Source of the DNA: Platycnemis pennipes
Taxonomy: Eukaryota; Arthropoda; Insecta; Odonata; Platycnemididae
DNA: 64,000 nt
Assembly: GCA_933228895.1 (NCBI GenBank)
Contig: OW121846.1
Coordinates: forward strand, 48,440,107-48,504,106
Direction of reading: 5' to 3'
In this document: in pieces, positions 58,088 to 64,000 of the stretch
How positions within the stretch are numbered: position 1 is the first letter of the stretch
Layout of the letters: the number at the start of each line of letters is the position of its first letter
The notes under the pieces: generated by a model
What the model saw: only the letters and a program-made list of their open reading frames with translations
The model's database searches: none
What the model was told of the DNA's origin: nothing
Position numbers and translations under genes: made by a program

Positions 58088-58641
58088 GGAAAGAAATTGG
58101 ACGCCATGGAGCAAGTGGAAATTATTCAAAATAGGAACATGAAGCAGAATCTTCTCAATGACGTTCAATTTCTTTCGTCCCCCTCCCCCCTCCTCACCAT
58201 CACCTTCCCACGAGTCGGACACTCTTCAGAAGGGCTGCCGCAACCCTAAGCACCGGACCCCCAGCCGCCACCTTCCCCCCCCCGCCCCCACGCCCTCATA
58301 CTATCTGGAAGTATACACCAGGAACCCCAAGGAGCTAATCCCCCTTAACCCGAAGAAACCGACGCTCCGGGGAACGCCAACGCCCGGACCGCTTCACCCC
58401 TTCCAAAATGGACTTCACAGGATCTCTGCACACGGACTTCCCGGAGACCCTTTACGACCTGGGCCATCCCCAGGTCGCCATCTTGCTTGGTTTTACCCAT
58501 CAACACCCACCTCCTTTCACCCCCTTCTCAATTCCCAACCCTTGTTCCCTCCAACCCCTCCATACTTCCCCTCCACCTACCCCCCCCCTTTTCAACCTTT
58601 CCCTCCCCTCACTGCAAATTGTATACATACCGATGTTTGAG

Positions 58642-58694
58642 ATTTAATTTTCACCTGAAGATGGTGTTGTACACCGAAACCGGTCAAATTAAAT
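58642..58694 (+). ncRNA. Hammerhead-ribozyme-like motif in PLE tail
   Basis: AUUUAAUUU (58642-58650) pairs perfectly with AAAUUAAAU (58686-58694) as outer stem I, with UCAC unpaired on one side. CUGAAGA is 58655-58661, then one U. Stem II is GGUGU/ACACC with loop UGU (58663-58675), followed by GAAA (58676-58679). Palindromic CCGG (58680-58683) is stem III, then UC (58684-58685), the expected cleavage position. The core bases agree with the hammerhead consensus CUGANGA...GAAA...UH. The near-zero stem III loop means folding would need a dimer. Confidence 0.6.
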
Positions 58695-58773
58695 ATCTTT
58701 ATTCTTGTGGAAAATTGCCATTTTTTCTTTCGCTATGATATTCCATCAAATCAAGCCTGAAACAACTACCTTT

Positions 58774-58786
58774 AAGGACATTGAAA
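58774..58786. repeat. 13-bp target-site duplication, right
   Basis: AAGGACATTGAAA, exact copy of 56504-56516. Confidence 0.85.
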
Positions 58787-59099
58787 TATAATTGCTTACT
58801 TTTTTCGCAAAAGACCAAAAAAATGTTTGTTCTTATGGGCTTGATAAACCGTATTACACTGGATATAATTCAACTGTTGTCTTTAAACGTGATCACTAGT
58901 TTACTGCACGTGTGTGGTTAATGACACCCATATTCAATCTGATATGTATGTATGCGTTGAACTTCTGTTCTGGGTCCGGGCAAATTTTCTGCTTGACAAC
59001 AAGGTAAGCAGTGAACTTTACCAGTGAGAAGAGATAAGAATAGGTACTGTTAAAGTAAATACCAAGTACATACCTACTGAAAATTTATGGAAGAGATTT
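58787..59099. other. Unassigned stretch
   Basis: No gene or repeat recognised. Confidence 0.3.
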
Positions 59100-59225
59100 C
59101 TAACATGTCGGCACCGAACGGGTGAGGCTGATTTGTTTCAAGTTACGCTATACTAGACTTAGCCCCCCACCCCCCCGAAGCAAATTTCTGGCTACGTGGC
59201 TGATTGCAACGGATGAAAGACCGAT
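59100..59225 (-). repeat. Short dispersed repeat (CACGTAGCC type), inverted
   Basis: On the minus strand: TTGCAATCAGCCACGTAGCC, AGAAATTTGCTTCGG and a G-run; diverged partner of 50985-51060. The GCACCGAACGGGTGAGGCTG block at 59111-59130 is not seen elsewhere in the window. Confidence 0.4.
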
Positions 59226-59644
59226 GTAGTCCGAATTCACGATGAAATTAAAATTCACTCGTCTAAAATGCACTTAGCATTTTAGATTTGGGTGTTAAAT
59301 ACTAGTAATGTCTTGAGCGAAATTGAATAATCCCAACGTATCCATGTTAATTTTATGACAAAAAAAAAAGTTTGTGTCTGAAGAAGGTTATGAACCCGCC
59401 ACCATTTTTAGTTCCAGGTCAATACGATATCATTCCGTTTCCACTGCTGAATACATTTTCTTTCTATTAGATTTTTGGGGAAAATACCGAAATCAATGGC
59501 CAGGAAATCATTTTGTAAGGATAGTAAATAGTGTGTTCCTTATTTTGGGTACAGGAAAAGAGTGGGGAGAAACCAGATGTCGGCTAAGAATAGCTGCACC
59601 TTTTTTAGAACCGTATTCCGAATTAGGAATAGCCAAGGGCGGAA
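59226..59644. other. Unassigned stretch
   Basis: GGTTATGAACCCGCCACC (59386-59403) looks like a decayed tRNA-type box. The plus frame 59374-59706 runs into the LINE tail and is not credible. Confidence 0.3.
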
Positions 59645-59810
59645 TGTTCATCTACATCTACACGATATCCTACAAGCCACCGCGAGGGTGTGGGGCAGGG
59701 GGGTGAAGATCACCAAGTATGCACTACCGACATGCAAACAAGCAACTATATGGTCTCATGCAACTAGACTGTTAGGATCTATGTTACAGATTAGGACCCC
59801 TAAATGATGG
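59645..59810 (-). mobile_element. LINE 3'-tail fragment
   Basis: The plus strand reads ATCTACATCTACACGATATC, CTACAAGCCACCGCGAGGGT, GTGAAGATCACCAAGTATGC and TATATGGTCTCATGCAACTA. This is the complement of the LINE 3' UTR with its hexamer tail, nearest to the copy at 35935-36080. Confidence 0.8.
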
Positions 59811-60599
59811 GATGAAAGGGTTGAAACAGATAAACGCTATTCCCGATATCTGTCATATCACGGCATAGCAATGACCATGTAATTATAGCTGGGCACAAAT
59901 ATTAATTGATTTAAAAGGAAAAATAATTAAAACAAATTAAAAATATCAATTAAAATTACATTGGATCAAGAATGCTAGTATTTTCGATGCCCGTTTATCG
60001 GGGCGTTTAGATTCCTTCTGATCTGAGCGAAAAATACTCTTCCATTTAGCCACAAATACACCTCGAATACCTTTACGGTATTGATCACATACTACAGCTC
60101 CTGAGCACGCGATCCGTTGATGATAGTTTGGAAGATTAGTTCCATTTCCGTTCTATACTCACTATAGTCCAGCCTCGTGGCCTCGGCATCTCTCACTTGC
60201 AACGCTTGGGATAATATCAAACACTTCAGCCTGCCGTAGGCTCTGACTGTGAAGGGTTTAGTGACAGTACCGAGCATCTTCTCTCTATTGATGCTCTGTC
60301 ACCTCCAATTGTTCTTACCATCCATTTTTGTGTCGGGGGTTTGAAATCCAAACGGGAAATTAAAACGTTGGAGAAGGAAGCGAGTGTCTTGCTGCCAACC
60401 TGTTGTGATATAAACGTCGTAATTTGATCGATAAATCATTATACTATGCATTTCATGCCTGTTTGCTATAACCTCGTGATGGCTTATATGGCGGATTTTG
60501 CTGAGGGTTTAAAAAAATTAGTATCCTTGAATCGAGTATTCAAATCATCAGTAGCCCTCTTCAGTATAAAAGTCTCTAATATTGGCTTTATCTGATAGG
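59811..60599. other. Unassigned stretch
   Basis: The minus frame 60277-60092 (61 codons) has no recognised motif. Confidence 0.3.
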
Positions 60600-61445
60600 A
60601 ATTCAATAGAAAATTCCCATTGCTGGGTGGATGAGAAAAGCGTTTTAGCTAGCTTCCGACACGCAAACGTCCCGGGTTTGAATTCTCTATGTGGCATATT
60701 TTTCAGTGGCCTATTGATCTCTACTTTATTTCTGCGTGGGCAGACTTCGAGGTACCCTCGAAGATGAGACGTAGAATGTTTACCTCTTGATATCTATCGA
60801 TAAATCAGGGTAGGGTTTTGGTGTAGGCTTATTCTCTACCAGTTTTGGTTTCATAATAAAATCTCGCTTTTTTTTAGAAAACACCAATTGTAGGTAGATT
60901 TAGCAAAGAAAAGCTATCAACACTACTCAATTTTCAAGCAAATGAAGACTGTGAAAGCGAAAGTTTAACAAAGTTGGCCCCGGTGGCGGCGTGGTTAAGT
61001 GCCCCGGTGGCCGGCGTGACCTCGCCTACTAACCTTAGGGTCGTGGGTTCGAGTCCCGCCTGAGTGGGTTTTTTCACCACTCAGGACTTGGCTGTGTCTG
61101 CTCGTCTGTTGTTACATTGTTAATACCCCGATGTAAAGGCCACCTGTGCTGTTTTTGGTGGTAGTGGAAAATAAATAAATAAGTTAATTTATTTCAGGTT
61201 GGAAGGTGGAGAATAATAAAGGAAGAGTATGAAATAAGTAACTATTTTACTCTTTTCCTTTCGAACGAGTCAAAGACGAATCAATCTCTCAAACAGTACT
61301 CCCTGTTCCTCTGTACCGTTCACGTTTTCACATCGTTTCTGTATAGATCTCTCAAGAAAATGATTTGCCCCTGACTATGGCAAAGTTCCAGATTTGAATT
61401 CCTTGATTTCTGTAGACCAATCGAATTCTAGATCAGAAGACGTTA
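60600..61445. repeat. Dispersed repeat with tRNA-like head, interrupted by SINE-B
   Basis: 60640-60700 has a tRNA-like pattern ending in CCCGGGTTTGAATTCTC. 60770-60967 and 61191-61445 together align with 46190-46545 (GAATGTTTACCTCTTGAT, TTATTCTCTACCAG, GGTAGATTTAGCAAAG and CTATGGCAAAGTTCCAG). The SINE-B at 60968-61190 interrupts the alignment and is absent from the other copy. Confidence 0.6.
60968..61190 (+). mobile_element. SINE-B (tRNA-derived)
   Basis: GGTGGCGGCGTGGTTAAGTG, then a 19-bp partial repeat of the head, CTCGCCTACTAACC, the B box GTGGGTTCGAGTCCCGCC, TTTTTTCACCACTCAGGACT, CCCCGATGTAAAGGCCAC and an AATAAATAAATA tail. It is the best-preserved member of the family, with a good polymerase III B box; the other copy is at 42352-42597 on the minus strand. 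Confidence 0.9.
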
Positions 61446-62399
61446 AAAAACTTACCATGAATTGAGTAATACTATCACTCAACTTTTTTTAATACTGGGA
61501 CTGATCTAGACCGCAAGAATCAATGTGTTACGTTGTTTTACAAAGCTTCTTAAAAAAGTGGAACCGACCCATCCCTAATTAATTTCCTTTTCAAAATCAC
61601 AGGGTCAAGAATACAATAGAAAAACCTGGATTTCAATGCATCATCACCCTCAGGTGCATAAATAACAAGAGTAAACGTTTATTGCGTGCTTAGCTTATTT
61701 TCTTAAGGAGGGGGGAGGGGTTCGAAGGGGTTCATGGTTCGTCAGGCAGAGGGCAGAGGGACCGTCCTGAGGTGAGGGCGGTTTGCGGAAGAATGGTGAC
61801 TCACCGTAATAAGGATTGGTGAAGGAGCGGGAAAGGAATTCATTCGATATAATACATTCGGGTCTCGCAATTTATTTAAAATTTTGTGTTTCTCTAGAGA
61901 GTTGAACTCCCGTCTATTGACAATGAATGCTAAACTGATAGCAATAAAGTTGCTGTAATATCCTTGGGTTAAAAATGCTTCAGGAAAGTAAATTTGCTAT
62001 CCTCTAGATTTTTGAGAATACTAAAGTGTTCTTTGGTTTGTAAATAAAAAAATTTCTGCCAGTGTGACCCACTAATGTCCCGGCACAGTCACCACACTTG
62101 AGTTCCACTCCACTCCGTGTTTTATTTGGTGGTAACTCGTCTTTCCACTAGCTGAGGAGGGATTTAAAATCACATTGGATTTGTATGAAAGCCAACTGCC
62201 CTCCTTCGGAACCTTTTTATTGTTCTGTGCGTTGTGTTACCTAACAATCTAATGGAAACCACTTATTGTTTTCATTGCGTGAATGTCCACTTAGCATTAG
62301 GAGTTCAAATACTTGTTGGCGGCTTTTTTTGATAGAAATTTGTCAGTTTCCTCAGTACGGTATATGTAACAGCAACAATTTTCTTCGTGGTGTTTAATT
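61446..62399. other. Unassigned stretch
   Basis: Includes a G-rich patch (61708-61760) and CATCATCACCCTCAGGTGCA (61640-61659) that is reminiscent of a PLE tail but lacks the GAAA box. No gene. Confidence 0.3.
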
Positions 62400-62680
62400 C
62401 TATTTCAACATTTTCTCGAGAAAAAGAGGAACATTCGCGAGGCGGTGAATGTAGGAGTGGAGTGCCATGAGCGTCTGTGTATAGTGATGATGAGAATCCG
62501 CGGGTATCACGTCATCACGAACCCCTGAGACTCCCCCCCCTCCTTTATCATATAAGCACGCAAAAAACCTTTTGTTCTTGTCTTTTAAGCCCATGATGTT
62601 GATGCCAATGGATTGAATCCCGGATTGTGCCATTGTATTCTTGACCCTGTGTTTTGTAAAAGTGATTAAATACATTCATG
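62400..62680 (-). pseudogene. Penelope-like element RT fragment
   Basis: The minus frame 62675-62400 contains SIGINIMGLKDKNKRFFACL (counterpart of INFLDLTI), VIPADSHHHYTQTLMALHSY and IHRLANVPLFLEKM, the block after the polymerase core in PLE reverse transcriptases. It shares nucleotide blocks with 24828-24900, so both come from the same PLE family. A G-run glycine stretch lies inside. No GIY-YIG part. Confidence 0.75.
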
Positions 62681-63254
62681 CTATTCGGTAATATTTATCA
62701 TATATGGAAGAGATATAATCCGTTAGTTTTCCTGGAAATTCGATTCCTCACTTTTTGTTAACTAACTAACCGAGATTTCACTGTTAAACGTGGACCAAAT
62801 TATTATGTTCAAATCAAGAAATGTGTGTATGTATATATAGATGTATTGAAGGAGGAGTATGTTGTCAAATGCTGAGTTCGATGTATGCAGTCTTATCCCA
62901 ACAGTAATAGACGGCTACTAAATAGGTGAGGGTTGTTATTAACGGAGTGAACATCGAAATTCTTGCTGTCTTGGAGGGGGCCAACAATGGTACTCTATGA
63001 ACGTAGATATTCTTCACAACTAACAAAGAAACACATCCTTAGGCACAATATTTTCTGTCGCATTTCAAAGGAAGTTACTTTCGTATGTAGTTTGGCATTA
63101 GTTTTTGGGTATTTATAGCAAAGACAACAGGCTGCAGGTTTGAGAGTGCGCTAATATTTTCGTCATTTTGTATGCTACAATTATGGTGAAAAATAGCTTC
63201 TAATTGTATTGTATTATCATTTTCCAAAATAATTGAGCACTGACTGTAGTTGGT
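62681..63254. other. Unassigned stretch
   Basis: No gene or repeat recognised. Confidence 0.3.
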
Positions 63255-63640
63255 GATAATTTCCATCCAGAATAATAATCTGTTGAAGGAATCTCCTTAG
63301 CATATGGCTCTTGTTATTCCTTTCTTTACACGATAGAATTTCACCTGTAGTTTGAAAATTGAGGCTTGTTCTTCATGAATTCTTAGCGTGTACCTAGTGA
63401 AAATTTATTTTAGGATTCCTCATTTTTTGTGTGCAATAGCCGAAATTATGGAACAATGTCAAATATTTTCAGGTAATTTAAGCCAGTAGGAGAGAGGTTC
63501 GATTTTTGAAGGCCGTTTTACATCACAATTCATCATTTAGCAGTAATGATTGATTAATCGAATGGCATTCATTCGTCGAGTAAAACGGTAATTTCCTCGT
63601 AGAAAATATCATGCACGTGATCATGCGGTCAAAAACAGTA
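63255..63640 (-). repeat. Dispersed repeat, inverted partner of 24380-24535
   Basis: Reverse complement carries ACGAGGAAATTACCGTT, GGTGAAATTCTATCG, AATAACAAGAGCCATATG and AAGGAGATTCCTTCAACAGA, collinear with the 24.4-kb copy except for about 230 bp of extra sequence (roughly 63345-63580). Confidence 0.7.
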
Positions 63641-64000
63641 ATGTTTCCATTTATGATCGTATGAATTCATGAATGAGGCTAAAAAACGGGCGCACGTATA
63701 CCGAATTTAATACTCGTGCAGGAGAATATTTGGTACAAGTGAAATAAGCGTGGGACTTTATTTATGAAACTGTGCTTTTTACACTCCTCTTAATTTATTG
63801 AACTGCCCTTAGTGAGTATCTTAATTTAATCATTTTGGGTAAACCAAGAGTCGATTATGATGAAGAAAAAATGTATCCATTACGTGGTTAACTTTTTTCA
63901 TTATTCCTGTGAAAAGCCAAAGGATTTCAAATGTTGAAACAACTTTTAATGTGGAAATAAAATACATTTTAAGAATATTTCAATGGAGGGTCATTCCTCC
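63641..64000. other. Unassigned flank
   Basis: No gene or repeat recognised up to the window edge. Confidence 0.3.

Larger units (their letters stand above)
56517..58773 (+). mobile_element. Penelope-like element, 5'-truncated, with target duplication
   Basis: A 2.26-kb insertion. It starts with a short inverted piece of its own tail (GAAAAATTGGCAATTTTCCA, matching the reverse complement of 58704-58728), then GAAGAAGAA-rich sequence, the coding region, a C-rich pLTR (58150-58640), a hammerhead-like motif and a 3' end. The inverted tail scrap at the 5' end mirrors, in miniature, the PLE at 26.7 kb. The high coding integrity suggests a relatively young copy. Confidence 0.85.

Noticed and set aside
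58158..58738. Proline-rich frames of 79-160 codons
   Set aside because: Produced by the C-rich PLE terminal region downstream of the coding stop; no conserved motif and frames overlap one another.
60968..61060. Possible serine tRNA gene
   Set aside because: A and B boxes are present, but acceptor-stem pairing is absent and the sequence continues into a SINE body found at a second locus.

Overview
The window looks like repeat-rich, AT-rich intergenic or intronic DNA from an arthropod, most likely a large-genome insect. The evidence is indirect: a mix of Penelope-like elements (PLEs), a BEL/Pao LTR retrotransposon, RTE and Jockey/CR1-type LINEs, a Tigger/pogo transposase, a piggyBac-type MITE and several tRNA-derived SINE families, with no prokaryotic gene organisation. 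I found no host protein-coding gene that I can name. The best host-like signals are one exon-shaped segment (17850-18015), one promoter-like segment (4766-4879) and a few unassigned reading frames (32460-33040, 47675-47977, 49080-49475).

Layout. 1-9700: mostly unassigned, with two LINE 3' ends. 9.7-12.5 kb: a 230-bp direct repeat pair and two SINE-A copies. 12.5-22 kb: AT-rich, intron-like, with a fresh 75-bp tandem duplication, a purine-rich microsatellite, a TTAA-flanked MITE and two decayed coding fragments. 22-26 kb: local duplications, a PLE scrap and the first arm of a 700-bp repeat whose inverted partner lies at 31.4-32.1 kb. 26.69-28.52 kb: a PLE insertion bounded by a perfect 14-bp target-site duplication and built as a giant inverted repeat (arms about 600 bp). 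32-36 kb: PLE and LINE tails and a SINE-A with a 10-bp target-site duplication. 36.6-38.6 kb: a scrambled Tigger transposase. 38.9-40.4 kb: two dispersed repeat families. 40.6-46 kb: a minus-strand BEL/Pao element that has lost its reverse transcriptase by apparently in-frame deletion and was later split by a 1.97-kb DNA transposon, which itself carries a SINE-B. 46-52 kb: a LINE fragment and diverged repeats. 52.8-55.5 kb: an RTE-clade LINE with about six stops. 56.5-58.8 kb: a 5'-truncated but nearly open PLE (reverse transcriptase plus GIY-YIG endonuclease) with a 13-bp target-site duplication. 58.8-64 kb: LINE, SINE and PLE scraps and repeats paired with copies elsewhere in the window.

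The main theme is PLE biology. At least six loci belong to PLEs. Two are complete insertions with target-site duplications and an inverted piece of the tail at the 5' end. Their tails carry a motif with the order of a hammerhead ribozyme: CUGANGA, a short stem, GAAA, a self-complementary CCGG or CCCGGG, then UC in two copies. The elements are passengers and show no joint pathway; where order can be read, it comes from nesting (BEL, then DNA transposon, then SINE-B). All family assignments were made by eye from protein motifs and repeat alignment, without database searches.
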